A program made the position numbers and the translations under genes. DNA of 64,000 nucleotides from Neoalteromonas facilis (GTDB lineage Bacteria > Pseudomonadota > Gammaproteobacteria > Enterobacterales > Alteromonadaceae). The notes beneath the pieces are model-generated. The model was given only the letters and a program-made list of their open reading frames with translations, searched no databases and had not been told where the DNA came from. Shown in pieces: positions 25,936 to 35,267 of this stretch; within the stretch, counting starts at the first letter, position 1, and every line of letters begins with the position of its first letter. Location of the stretch: assembly GCF_002807665.1 (NCBI RefSeq), contig NZ_PEAY01000003.1:186503-250502 (forward strand). Direction: 5' to 3'.

Positions 25936-26634
25936 ATGGTTAACAGTCGACGACAATTTTTAAAATCATCACTTACGCTTGCGTTAGCATCGGCATTGCC
26001 GTTACAAGCACGAGCCAATGATTATGATTTTTTCTTTACTCGATTAAGTTATGAATCAGGTAACTGGGACGTTGATGAGCGTATGCCAGCCAACGTTCTC
26101 AACTCTTTGATTGAGTACACCAGTTTGCGCGTGGATCTCACGGAGCGTGTTGTTCCATTAAGTGATCCAGTGATGCTCACTGCGCCTTTTTGTTATATGG
26201 CCGGTCATCGTTTAGTGCAGTTTTCATTGCAGGAAAAGCAGAATTTTGAGACCTATGTACGAAATGGTGGTTTTGTTTTCGTAGACGATTGTAATCATGA
26301 TATTGACGGCCTTTTTGCGCGATCGTTTGAACGCCAAATGGCGGAAATATTTGGTCCAGATGCACTTAAAAAAATACCCAATGACCATCCTCTATATTCT
26401 TCATTTTTTAACTTTGACGGGCCTCCAAGAACGTCGATGGAGTTAAATGGATGGGGAGACGACCTCGTGCATGAATATTTAAAAGCCATCGAAATCAATG
26501 GGCGCATTGCCGTTTTATACAGCAATAAAGATTTTGGCTGTGAGTGGGATTATGACTTTCGCAATAAGCGTTGGTTACGTGTCGATAATACTAAGTTTGC
26601 TGTCAATATTGTGATGTACGCAATGACGGCCTAA
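25936..26634 (+). CDS. DUF4159 domain protein with Tat signal
   Basis: 232 residues from ATG at 25936 (a GTG five codons upstream is the alternative). The N-terminus MVNSRRQFLKSSLTLALASA is a twin-arginine signal, with cleavage likely near LQARA. The mature part has the DUF4159 pattern: FFTRLSYESGNWDVDERMPAN, a long loop with LVQFSLQEKQNFETYVRNGGFVFVDDCNH, and a conserved C-terminal AVLYSNKDFGCEWDYD. In this family an amidotransferase-like fold is thought likely, but no enzyme activity is established. It starts the MoxR operon: the MoxR gene begins 15 bases after its stop. Its export matches the Tat-exported TldD-like protease upstream. Confidence 0.82.
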   Translation: MVNSRRQFLKSSLTLALASALPLQARANDYDFFFTRLSYESGNWDVDERMPANVLNSLIEYTSLRVDLTERVVPLSDPVMLTAPFCYMAGHRLVQFSLQEKQNFETYVRNGGFVFVDDCNHDIDGLFARSFERQMAEIFGPDALKKIPNDHPLYSSFFNFDGPPRTSMELNGWGDDLVHEYLKAIEINGRIAVLYSNKDFGCEWDYDFRNKRWLRVDNTKFAVNIVMYAMTA

Positions 26635-26649
26635 AGAAAAGATAATGCT

Positions 26650-27663
26650 ATGCAAACAACTTCTTCACTAACAGAAACAGATATTAACGCATCACTTGAT
26701 AAACTTGATTTAGTCAGTGACGAAATTGGTAAGGTTATCGTTGGCCAACACACGGTTGTTCAGCAGTTGATGATCAGTTTGTTAGCGGGCGGCCATTGTT
26801 TGCTTGAAGGCGTACCAGGGTTAGCAAAAACGTTAATGGTCAGTAGCTTAGCCGACGCCCTTGCGATGGATTTTAAGCGCATTCAGTTTACACCTGATCT
26901 AATGCCCAGCGATATTATAGGTACAGAAATCCTAGAAACAGACCATGCTTCTGGTGAGCGTTTTTTCAAGTTTCAAAAAGGCCCTGTATTTACACAAATT
27001 TTGTTAGCAGATGAAATCAATAGAACACCCGCAAAAACCCAAGCAGCCTTGCTAGAAGCAATGCAAGAAAGGCACGTGAGTTACGCCGGTGAGCAACATG
27101 ATCTACCGAAACCTTTTTTTGTCCTTGCGACGCAAAACCCAGTTGAGCAAGCAGGGACCTATCCGCTGCCAGAGGCGCAATTAGACCGCTTCTTAATGTA
27201 TGTAAAAGTCAGTTATCCGAGTTATGACGAAGAAATTGAAATTTTACAGCGAACCACGGGCGCATCATCGTCTTCACTAGAGGCCCAGTTGAGCGGTGAG
27301 GAATTGCTCGATCTGCAGCGTATTGTTCGACAAGTCGAAATCAGTCAAGCCATGATGGCATGGGCGGTGGACCTTGTTCAGCAAACGCGGCCGCAAACAT
27401 CATCTAATAGTATGGTTAAAGAATATGTTCAATGGGGGGCTGGCCCACGCTGTGGTCAGGCGCTGGTGCTCTGTGCCAAGGCGCATGCGCTTATCCAACG
27501 TCGCTTTGCGGTAACCAAAGAGGATATTGAAGCCGTAGCGCCCGCTGTCATGCGTCATCGCTTATTGTTGAATTTCCAGGCAGAAGCTCAAGCCATTGAT
27601 GTGGATAGTATCATTTCGCATTTGCTGACCAATGTAAGTGTTGCACCAAGTCCTATTGATTAA
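26650..27663 (+). CDS. MoxR-family AAA+ ATPase
   Basis: 337 residues. Walker A GVPGLAKT (54-61), Walker B ILLADE (117-122), followed by the MoxR-typical [17 protein letters not shown], and the sensor segment [22 protein letters not shown]. Arginine-finger and lid regions follow ([10 protein letters not shown]). MoxR ATPases are cytoplasmic chaperone-like machines that work with DUF58/von Willebrand-type proteins, often in maturation of envelope or metal-dependent enzymes. Here it is followed 3 bases later by the DUF58 gene, the canonical order moxR-DUF58-bat. All nucleotide-binding residues appear intact. The client is unknown; the exported TldD/E and DUF4159 proteins are candidates from location. 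Confidence 0.93.
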   Translation: MQTTSSLTETDINASLDKLDLVSDEIGKVIVGQHTVVQQLMISLLAGGHCLLEGVPGLAKTLMVSSLADALAMDFKRIQFTPDLMPSDIIGTEILETDHASGERFFKFQKGPVFTQILLADEINRTPAKTQAALLEAMQERHVSYAGEQHDLPKPFFVLATQNPVEQAGTYPLPEAQLDRFLMYVKVSYPSYDEEIEILQRTTGASSSSLEAQLSGEELLDLQRIVRQVEISQAMMAWAVDLVQQTRPQTSSNSMVKEYVQWGAGPRCGQALVLCAKAHALIQRRFAVTKEDIEAVAPAVMRHRLLLNFQAEAQAIDVDSIISHLLTNVSVAPSPID

Positions 27664-27666
27664 ATC

Positions 27667-28563
27667 ATGAATCAGCCATTATTGACGCCTCAACTGCTTG
27701 CTCAGACAAAAGATTTGAGCTTGATTGCAAAGCTCGTAGCGCAAGGAGCGCTGCAGGGGGAGCATACAAGTCGACAACGGGGAGTGGGGGCTGAGTTTTC
27801 CCAATATCGTGCTTACGAACCGGGCGATGAGATCAGTAAGATTGACTGGAAATTATTTGCCAGAAGCCACCGATATTTTGTCCGCGAAGCCGAACGTGAA
27901 AGCGACATTAATGTCTGGCTCATGATTGATTGCAGTGCATCTATGCTCGAAGCATGTGATAACTCAGGTTTAAGCAAAATTGATTATGCTCGGATTTTTG
28001 CGGCGGCGTTGGCTCACATTGCATGTTTTCAAGGGGACTCAGTCGGACTTGTTGGGTTATCTGTTGAAAAGCCCGAATTTATTCCGGCCTTGTCTGGCAC
28101 AAAACATTTGAATCGCTGTTTTGTCGGACTGCATAATTTACGTAGTGGTGATGCATTTCCCGATGTTTCACAAATACAGTATCAATTGATGTCAGCACGC
28201 AAGAATGCATTAATATTTGTGTTGAGTGACTTTTATCAACAGTCCAATGAAATAATTGATTTTATTAAACAAATATCGTGTCGATACTCTGATGTTCATC
28301 CCCTTCAGCTTTCTACCAACATTGAGCACACTTTTGAATTAAAAGGGCGATATGAGTTGGAGGATCGTGAAACAGGTGAAAAAGTCAAAGTTAATGCGGA
28401 AACGATTCGAGAACAGTATTTGAGCAATAGGCAACGCTATCTGGATGAGATGGCAACCAATTTAGGTGCCTATGGCGCCAGTATGCAGGTACTGAATATT
28501 TCGTTACCTATTGAGCAGACATTACTCAATGTCGTAAATACCATGCGTTGGCAGCCGAGGTAA
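27667..28563 (+). CDS. DUF58 domain protein (MoxR partner, vWA-like)
   Basis: 298 residues. The hallmark YEPGDEISKIDWKLFARS (50-67) is followed by the vWA-like MIDAS DCSAS (D88, S90, S92). Further vWA strands are LVGLSVEKPEFIP and NALIFVLSDFYQQ (Asp-Phe of the distal metal-site loop). The protein is soluble without membrane helices. In characterised operons DUF58 proteins bind the MoxR ATPase and pass on its action to envelope partners. Starts 3 bases after the MoxR stop and ends 7 bases before the BatA-like gene, so the three are translationally linked. Confidence 0.9.
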   Translation: MNQPLLTPQLLAQTKDLSLIAKLVAQGALQGEHTSRQRGVGAEFSQYRAYEPGDEISKIDWKLFARSHRYFVREAERESDINVWLMIDCSASMLEACDNSGLSKIDYARIFAAALAHIACFQGDSVGLVGLSVEKPEFIPALSGTKHLNRCFVGLHNLRSGDAFPDVSQIQYQLMSARKNALIFVLSDFYQQSNEIIDFIKQISCRYSDVHPLQLSTNIEHTFELKGRYELEDRETGEKVKVNAETIREQYLSNRQRYLDEMATNLGAYGASMQVLNISLPIEQTLLNVVNTMRWQPR

Positions 28564-28570
28564 TGAATTG

Positions 28571-29755
28571 ATGCCAGCCATTGAATGGGGAAATATCAAC
28601 GCGCTTTGGGGACTTTTGGGTTTACTCGTCCCTATTATTATCCATTTGATCAGTCGAAGCCGTGTTATTACCCGTCAATTCGCTTTTATACGGCTATTAC
28701 CGATCCAACCATTACCGGTTAAACGAAATATCAATCTTTCCCAGCGCTTGTTACTACTGGTGCGGATGGTACTCGTGATATTGGCCGTTTTGCTATTAGC
28801 CAACGTGAGCTGCAGTGATCAACAAAAACCGAACGATGTGGTGTATGTGGTTACGCCGGATTGGCTAAACTCTGCCACCGTGTCGCAACACAATGAACTA
28901 AAACGGTCAATTGAAAACCTTGGTACACCCTCTCAAATATGGTTGTTATCTACCCATCCAGTGCGCGTTTCATTGGATGAACTGCTTTCTAAGCCAGAGG
29001 ACTTTGGTAAGTTAGTGACAGAAAAGCCTGCAATAAATATATGGGGTAGGGTAAATCAGTTATTCAGTTTATTGTCTGTTGAACATGCTAATGCATCTGA
29101 TATGACACTGCATGTTTTTACAACCAATGCCGCACATCAGTTTCAAGCAGAGCTTATAAGCGTACCCATGAATACTCAATGGCACGTGGCGCCCTCCAAT
29201 TCTCAAACGATAACAGACGACAGAGCTCAGCAATCCTCAATAGCTGTAGGGGGGGTGGGGGCTGATGCGATGGAATGGCAATTGTTTCAACGTGCTTTTT
29301 TCGCAATCAACCAGTCAAGTGAGGCCGAAATCAATGTGCGTTTGATCGACGCTATCTCGTCGCAACAACTGGAAGACGTCGATAGGCTGATTGTGATGCC
29401 AGACACTTTATTAACCACGGCTTCTCAACAAGCGCTTAACGCTTGGTTATACGAGGATTTCTCGCACAAAGTGACCAATGCTGCGCAGTTTGATATACAA
29501 GACTCCAATTTTCCCGTGCACTTGATTACAGAACTGTATGCTGACAACGCAACGGAGCTATTAACAAGTGCATCTGTGTTAACTGAAGGGCAAATAGCAT
29601 TGGCTAATGCTGAACAGCTAAAAACCCACTCTAGCGCTACAAAATTACAGCCCGATGAACAGCCTGTCCCATTAGGCCTAGCGATTGCGTTTATCAGTCT
29701 ATTGTTGTTGGAACGATTGCTCAGTGAATATCGTAGAGAGGGGCGCAATGACTGA
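28571..29755 (+). CDS. BatA-like membrane protein (aerotolerance N-terminal domain)
   Basis: 394 residues from ATG at 28571 (TTG at 28568 is one codon earlier), with GAGG 10 bases upstream. The N-terminus WGLLGLLVPIIIHLISRSRVITRQFAFIRLL is the BatA/aerotolerance N-terminal module. A second membrane helix lies near 60-80 (LLLLVRMVLVILAVLLLANVS), and a C-terminal helix near 370-383 (PLGLAIAFISLLLLERLLS). The central part is a periplasmic domain of about 270 residues without the intact MIDAS of full BatA proteins. The stop overlaps the start of the next gene (ATGACTGA), so translation is coupled. It anchors the MoxR/DUF58 partners to the membrane by analogy with bat operons. Confidence 0.83.
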   Translation: MPAIEWGNINALWGLLGLLVPIIIHLISRSRVITRQFAFIRLLPIQPLPVKRNINLSQRLLLLVRMVLVILAVLLLANVSCSDQQKPNDVVYVVTPDWLNSATVSQHNELKRSIENLGTPSQIWLLSTHPVRVSLDELLSKPEDFGKLVTEKPAINIWGRVNQLFSLLSVEHANASDMTLHVFTTNAAHQFQAELISVPMNTQWHVAPSNSQTITDDRAQQSSIAVGGVGADAMEWQLFQRAFFAINQSSEAEINVRLIDAISSQQLEDVDRLIVMPDTLLTTASQQALNAWLYEDFSHKVTNAAQFDIQDSNFPVHLITELYADNATELLTSASVLTEGQIALANAEQLKTHSSATKLQPDEQPVPLGLAIAFISLLLLERLLSEYRREGRND

Positions 29756-32099
29756 CGGGAAAAGCGCAAATAGCGATATTCTATTAGATATTGAAAGGTT
29801 GCGTTCTGAGGCGCGGAATCGCTATTGGTTGAAGCAAGCATTGCGAGCACTAGCAGCGACATTGTGGCTAATAGTGTGCCTACAAGTTAGCGCTAAGTTT
29901 GTCGATGGTGTAGATCAGTTTGTTTGGTTTTGTGCTCTAACCTTTATTCTTTGGTTTTTCGTTGTGGTGATCCGAGGCGAACACCGAAAATATTCCATAG
30001 CTAACATTCTGCTGCATGCTAACCGGCATATCCCTGATACGCAGCAAAGTGCTCATCTACTGTTGCAAAAACCGGACGAGCTTAATCCTCTACAGCGCTT
30101 GCAGCGCGAGAGAACTGCAAGGACCATTGCTCACGCGTTATCTGATATCCGTGTTGAAACCCTGCGTCCACTTCGGCTTAGAGCAGAAAGTCGTTTCTTG
30201 CTTGGCGCATGTTTACTCCTTGTGCTGCTGTTTTTTGTACAGCCTATCGTCCGACAACTACCCGAAGGGAGCAATGCTCAAAGTGCTACAGGAAATGTCG
30301 ACATTCCTACTGAGTATGTTTATGAGCTAACGATCACGCCGCCGGCCTATACACAGTTGTCACAACGCTCTTCATCTGAATTAAATGTCAGTGTCGTAGA
30401 GGGGGCAGAGATAACCTGGCGACTTGAGCCGTCAGAAATTGATAGCGACAGCGTATTTTCGCTCGATATAGACGGTGAAGCATTACCGATGGTAGAGGCC
30501 GAGAATGGCGTTTGGTCCGTTTCTACTCGTGTGTTCAGCTCGTCGCTATATCATTTTAATCTCGTTATCGGCGATTCTAGTGAACCCATCTCCGACATTT
30601 TCACGTTAGATGTTAGCAATGACAAACGACCGAATATTAAGATCCAAACACCTGAAAAAACGGTGACTGAATTTACCAAAAGTAGCACACCCACATTGTT
30701 GTCTAAAGTCGTTGTGAGCGATGACTTTGGCATTACTGACACTTACATTGAGGCATCTATTGCCAAAGGAACGGGTGAAGCTGTTAAGTTCAGAGATGAA
30801 GTGTTCCGATTTGATGATGAAACGGTAAATCCCGATGCGCAAGATAGCAAATATAGTAACGTCTACAGCAAATTATGGGATCTGGTTTCGCTTGGTATGG
30901 AGCCAGGAGATGAACTCTACTTTACCGTTATAGCGGCGGATAACCGCACGCCGGATGTGCAGGTCAGTCGCTCCGAAACGCGTATCATTAAATGGCTTGA
31001 TGACGAAGTCGAAGGCATTACCAGTGAGGGAATTGTGATTGACTTTATGCCGGAGTACTTTAAAAGCCAACGCCAAATAATCATTGAAACCAAAGAGTTG
31101 ATGGCCAACCGGGAAGAGATGCCGGTGGCTGAGTTTGACCGAATATCGCGCGATTTAGGTATGGCGCAAAGTGATTTGAAACATCGATATGGTCAGTATC
31201 TTGGAGACGAGTTTGAGTCTGGGGTTATGCAAACTATGGAGCAAGGTCCTCAGCATATCGCCGAATCACATGGACATGACGATGAAGAGGAGCACGAGGC
31301 AGAGCAGCATAGCCATGACCATGCTGAGCATGGCAATTTTACCGATACACCGACCAACGCAGATCGCTCGGGTTTCAACGAAGTTGTAGAGCAATTTGGC
31401 CATGATCATGGTGAAGTCGATGTGGGCTTTATTTCATTGCGTAAAGGGGAGTTCAGTCCCAAAGTATTGATGAAGCAATCGATTGCCAATATGTGGCAAG
31501 CTGAGTTGTTCCTGTTGTTATCTCAGCCAGAGCGCGCACTGCCATTTGAAGTCAAAGCACTAGAGTTTTTAAATAGAGCAAAACAAGCTGATAGAGTGTA
31601 TGTTAAGCGACTCGGCTTTGAGCCACCCCCTGTATCGAATGATCGCCGCTATGAAGGTGAGCTACGTGATATCGAATCTATCCAGCGGACATTAAAGAGC
31701 CCACAAAACAAAGCTGTAGAAGTGCAACTGAGAACGCTTCTCAAAACAGTCAATAGTGTTTCACTTACAGAGCAGCTAGGGTTGTCTGATCAGGCCCAAC
31801 AACAGATCAGCGCTGTGGTTGATGTGCTGCAGCAAGAACTTGAATTATCTCAGGCTGATAGTGCTTCGTTAACAGCGCTGGCGAATATGCGTCGTGTTTT
31901 AATAGCAGAGCAGTGGGCTCCGGAGAGTTGTCAGAACTGTCTAAACGACATTATGCATTATCTTTGGGGACGATTATCGAGCCCACTCTCACCTCCGCGC
32001 GAAAGTAAGCGACGAGATTTGTCTGACTCTCCTATTGTGCAAACTTATCTAGAACAAGGTGAAAGCAGCCTAACATCTGAGCAGGGAGCACAGCAGTAA
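29748..32099 (+). CDS. DUF4175-like membrane protein with histidine-rich segment
   Basis: 783 residues from ATG at 29748, inside the end of the BatA-like gene (8-base overlap); the frame opens earlier but that part lies over the neighbour. Helices near 30-50, 55-72 and 150-167 are followed by a large periplasmic region: ELTITPPAYTQLSQRSSSELN and a domain ending in DNRTPDVQVSRSETRIIKW, typical of the DUF4175 family. From residue 508 there is a striking metal-binding-like stretch in which nearly every residue is H, D or E (HGHDD, then HSHDHAEHG), with a second cluster FGHDHGEVD near 553. The rest is helical. Role unknown; the segment could buffer or sense zinc or another metal for the system. 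Confidence 0.82.
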   Translation: MTDGKSANSDILLDIERLRSEARNRYWLKQALRALAATLWLIVCLQVSAKFVDGVDQFVWFCALTFILWFFVVVIRGEHRKYSIANILLHANRHIPDTQQSAHLLLQKPDELNPLQRLQRERTARTIAHALSDIRVETLRPLRLRAESRFLLGACLLLVLLFFVQPIVRQLPEGSNAQSATGNVDIPTEYVYELTITPPAYTQLSQRSSSELNVSVVEGAEITWRLEPSEIDSDSVFSLDIDGEALPMVEAENGVWSVSTRVFSSSLYHFNLVIGDSSEPISDIFTLDVSNDKRPNIKIQTPEKTVTEFTKSSTPTLLSKVVVSDDFGITDTYIEASIAKGTGEAVKFRDEVFRFDDETVNPDAQDSKYSNVYSKLWDLVSLGMEPGDELYFTVIAADNRTPDVQVSRSETRIIKWLDDEVEGITSEGIVIDFMPEYFKSQRQIIIETKELMANREEMPVAEFDRISRDLGMAQSDLKHRYGQYLGDEFESGVMQTMEQGPQHIAESHGHDDEEEHEAEQHSHDHAEHGNFTDTPTNADRSGFNEVVEQFGHDHGEVDVGFISLRKGEFSPKVLMKQSIANMWQAELFLLLSQPERALPFEVKALEFLNRAKQADRVYVKRLGFEPPPVSNDRRYEGELRDIESIQRTLKSPQNKAVEVQLRTLLKTVNSVSLTEQLGLSDQAQQQISAVVDVLQQELELSQADSASLTALANMRRVLIAEQWAPESCQNCLNDIMHYLWGRLSSPLSPPRESKRRDLSDSPIVQTYLEQGESSLTSEQGAQQ

Positions 32100-34012
32100 T
32101 GTTAATCGATAGTTTATCCGTGCAATTACCATTCTCTTTTTGGGGATGCGTACTGCTATTCAGTATGGTTGGAACTGGATGGCTGTTGTCCGGTTATTGG
32201 ATCATTAGGCGTCTTAAGGGGCAGAACGGGCGTTTGGCGATTGTAATATTGCTCAATAGCCTGGTCTGGTTTTTAGGCGTTTTGCTGTTAAGTGATATCA
32301 AGATCAGTCGTGACGTTGAAAAGGCAATGGTGGTTATCACCAATAGCGCTAAGGACGCTACACATCAGCTTCAATCTGCAACTGAACTAGACAGCGCTGA
32401 GTGGGTGCGCTTTCTATCGAATAACAACGAAATGCAATCCCATAATGACGATAGAGAAGTTGCAACAGTCAGTCATATCGAAGCGCTCAGCACACGGTTA
32501 CAAGATGCCGGAACGGTTTTCATCGTCGGAGATGGTCTTTCTTCAACTCATTGGCAATTTCTTGAACAAAGCAGCAACGTACTGGAAAAAAATATTAATT
32601 TTATTCCGTCGGATAGTCGAACGGGGATCGTGCGTGCACAGTGGCCTAAGCATATAAAATTAGGCGAGTTTGTTAATTTATCCTTTTCTCTGCACGGCCA
32701 TCATAGCGACGATTCATTGTATCGACTAGAGCTTGTCGATCCGATGGGAGGGGCGCTAGACACCCAACTAGCGCGTGTAGGAGAGCGGCTCTCCATGCAA
32801 TGGCAACCAAAAGCAAACGGGCAGTGGCTGTACACTTTGCGTTTGATAGAGGATGCAACTGATCAAGAAATCTCAAGCGAGATGATTGCGTTGGATGTCA
32901 CCCAGCCTGATTTACTTAACGCACTTATTGTGCAATCGGCTCCTAATTTCGAATCGCGTCACCTCCAGAACTATTTGGTCGATGCGGGTGCGAACGTCAC
33001 GGTGAGATCGCAGATCAGTAAAAACGCATTTAAATCGCAGTCTGTCAAAGAGCAAACTAGCCCTCAATTGCCAACTGATACTGCAATTCTGCCGCTGGAT
33101 TTATTGCAGTTTGATGTGCTTGCCATAGATTGGCGAGCGCTAGAGAACTTATCTGAAAGTGAACGAGAGCGTTTGTCGAATGCGATAGCAGAGGGGCTCG
33201 GGGTGCACCTTTGGTTAGCCGATACAGCGCTAACTAGCAGCCTCTGGCAAGAGCTTGAATGGCTAGACATTGGGTCAGTGGAGAAGATGCGAGAAGAGTA
33301 CGCAGGGGTTTTCCCGGTGTGGCAAACGGGCAGGGCAGATAAACCACAAACGTTTGTGTCAATGCAATTACCTAAACGTAATCAAACAATATTAGTGAGC
33401 GCAAGCACAGGAGAGCCACTGGTCATAGAAAAACGTTGGCAATTAGGGCGGGTCGCGTTGAGTCTTTTACCTTCGACATACGTTGTTAAACTAGAGGGTG
33501 ACGGCGTCTTGTATACCAATTATTGGGCCGAATTGTTGAGCCGCATCGGACGCGCTTCAGAAAGACCCGAGATATCCGTTAGCGACCAAAATATGCCGCT
33601 CCGGGCTAACGAAAGAGTGCAAATATGTGTGAGCGGTGTTGCGCCTCATGCAAAGTTTGAATTGAAGTCTTATGACAATGCTAGCGTAAGCCTAGCTTCG
33701 ATGCCGCATCCGATCGTTGATGGTCGTCACTGTGCGTTCGCATGGGCTTCAGAGACTGGGTGGCACACATTGTCTGTACTTGAAGATGAAACACAAAGTG
33801 TCAGCGTATCGCAACCATTATATGTTTATGCAGAGGACGGTTGGACGAGTTGGCGACAGTATGAGGCTAGCAATGTCACCCAGAGAGTTGCCGCCAATGC
33901 TAGGAAACCAGAAGGACAACAGTATTCCACACAGTCGCAAGATAAGTATTGGCTATTTATCTTTTGGTTGCTGGGAATGACACTGTTGTGGGTAGAACGC
34001 AAATGGTTCTAA
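32099..34012 (+). CDS. Membrane protein with glutamine-amidotransferase-like domain (bat operon)
   Basis: 637 residues. Two N-terminal helices (about 16-36 and 46-65) and a C-terminal helix (about 617-632) bracket a large periplasmic part. It includes an Ig-like segment and a Rossmann-like domain starting LNALIVQSAPNFESRHLQNYLVDAGANVTVRS, and then DVLAIDWRALENLSESERERLSNAIAEG. These are typical of the amidotransferase-like proteins that end MoxR/BatA operons. No Cys-His-Glu triad is evident, so catalytic activity is doubtful. It begins one base into the stop of the DUF4175-like gene (TAATG) and completes a six-gene run (DUF4159 to here) with nearly no gaps. It converges on the ABC permease gene, 13 bases between stops. 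Confidence 0.78.
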   Translation: MLIDSLSVQLPFSFWGCVLLFSMVGTGWLLSGYWIIRRLKGQNGRLAIVILLNSLVWFLGVLLLSDIKISRDVEKAMVVITNSAKDATHQLQSATELDSAEWVRFLSNNNEMQSHNDDREVATVSHIEALSTRLQDAGTVFIVGDGLSSTHWQFLEQSSNVLEKNINFIPSDSRTGIVRAQWPKHIKLGEFVNLSFSLHGHHSDDSLYRLELVDPMGGALDTQLARVGERLSMQWQPKANGQWLYTLRLIEDATDQEISSEMIALDVTQPDLLNALIVQSAPNFESRHLQNYLVDAGANVTVRSQISKNAFKSQSVKEQTSPQLPTDTAILPLDLLQFDVLAIDWRALENLSESERERLSNAIAEGLGVHLWLADTALTSSLWQELEWLDIGSVEKMREEYAGVFPVWQTGRADKPQTFVSMQLPKRNQTILVSASTGEPLVIEKRWQLGRVALSLLPSTYVVKLEGDGVLYTNYWAELLSRIGRASERPEISVSDQNMPLRANERVQICVSGVAPHAKFELKSYDNASVSLASMPHPIVDGRHCAFAWASETGWHTLSVLEDETQSVSVSQPLYVYAEDGWTSWRQYEASNVTQRVAANARKPEGQQYSTQSQDKYWLFIFWLLGMTLLWVERKWF

Positions 34013-34025
34013 ACAGTCGTTATAA

Positions 34026-35267
34026 CTAGTTACTGAGCCCTCTGTGAAGGGTGTTGCGGTAGGCATTTATCGCTGGAATACACGCAATAATTAGGCTCAT
34101 TGCGCAAACGAATAACACAATCAGAAGCGAATGACTGCTTAATACTGTGTTGTCGATAAACAAACCAAACTCATGGCTTAGCCACTCATTGCTGAACTGA
34201 ATACCGAGCCATACGAGAGATACTGCAATAATACTGGCTAGCAAACTGATCAAAAGTGCCTCTGCCTGTATCAACCAAAAAATTGTCATGGGGCCGGCGC
34301 CTATAGCGCGCAAGATTGCAAACTCTCGCTGCCTTTCACGTATTGATGTCAACAACATGGTTGCCATGCCCATCATGGACGAAAACAGTATAAAAATGGA
34401 AATAAGCAGCAATATGTTTTCAACGTTACCTACTAATTTCCAAAGTTCTGCTAAGGCCACACCGGGCAAGATTGCCATGAGTGCCTCTGATTCATATTGA
34501 TTAATAGTGCGCTGCAGTTGCAGTGCCTGAATTTTAGAATTAAGTCCTAACATAGCCGCTGATATTGCGTCGGGTTGAAGTTCTACACGCTGATTTAAAC
34601 GCCATTCCTGTTGCATGGCATGTGCATCAGATTCACTCATATGCATGATCTCAATGCCTTGTAGGCTAACATGCAAGGTTTGGTCAACTGGTGTGCCTGT
34701 CGGGGCGAGTATGCCACTGACGGTAAAAGGCGAATGGTCATGATGATGGAAGCTGGTATGCCCAACCCCATGGGATAACACGATTTGATCGTTGAGCGAA
34801 TAGCCCAGTTGCTTGGCGACATCGGCTCCCAACACGAGTGTAAAAGGAGAATCAAAAGGTGAACCGCTGCTAAATACTAAAGGTTGCTTATTACCATATT
34901 TGAAATGGTCGAAATACGTAGAGGTTGTACCCAGAACTCTGTATCCGCGATGAGAGTCACCCAATGACATTGGAATACTCCATGCAACACTTGGTGATTG
35001 CATAATCGCTTCATAGCTCTCCCACGAAATGTTGTTGCTTGGATTGCCCATACGAAAGACAGAATATAAAAGTAGGTTAATTTGACCCGTACGCGCGCCA
35101 ACAATTAGGTCAACCCCGGACACGGTCCGTCCAAAACTGTCTTTTGCTTGTTGCCTAATAAGTTCAACACTCAGCAGCAATGAAACGCTGACGATAATCG
35201 ACAGCAATGTCATGATCACCGCACCTCGTCTGTCCTTTAAGCTAGAAATAGCAATACTGATCAACAT
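34026..35267 (-). CDS. FtsX-type ABC permease with HHHDH cluster, probable zinc importer subunit (ZrgC-like)
   Basis: 413 residues. An N-terminal helix (about 17-37) is followed by a periplasmic domain and three C-terminal helices with the FtsX loop SIRERQREFAILRAIGAGPMTI. The periplasmic domain holds a histidine cluster at 166-178 (HGVGHTSFHHHDH), which is unusual for LolC or MacB permeases and suggests metal binding. The Vibrio cholerae Zrg zinc system uses a MacB-like permease and ATPase pair of this type; that comparison is from memory. The start overlaps the ATPase stop (ATGTTGA). A Zur-like operator lies upstream of the pair. The usual His-rich binding protein (ZrgA, DUF2796) is not in this window. 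Confidence 0.7.
   Translation of the reverse strand: MLISIAISSLKDRRGAVIMTLLSIIVSVSLLLSVELIRQQAKDSFGRTVSGVDLIVGARTGQINLLLYSVFRMGNPSNNISWESYEAIMQSPSVAWSIPMSLGDSHRGYRVLGTTSTYFDHFKYGNKQPLVFSSGSPFDSPFTLVLGADVAKQLGYSLNDQIVLSHGVGHTSFHHHDHSPFTVSGILAPTGTPVDQTLHVSLQGIEIMHMSESDAHAMQQEWRLNQRVELQPDAISAAMLGLNSKIQALQLQRTINQYESEALMAILPGVALAELWKLVGNVENILLLISIFILFSSMMGMATMLLTSIRERQREFAILRAIGAGPMTIFWLIQAEALLISLLASIIAVSLVWLGIQFSNEWLSHEFGLFIDNTVLSSHSLLIVLFVCAMSLIIACIPAINAYRNTLHRGLSN

Noticed and set aside
29425-29862. 145-aa minus-strand frame over the BatA/DUF4175 junction
   Set aside because: Lies across two real overlapping genes; composition is that of an antisense frame.
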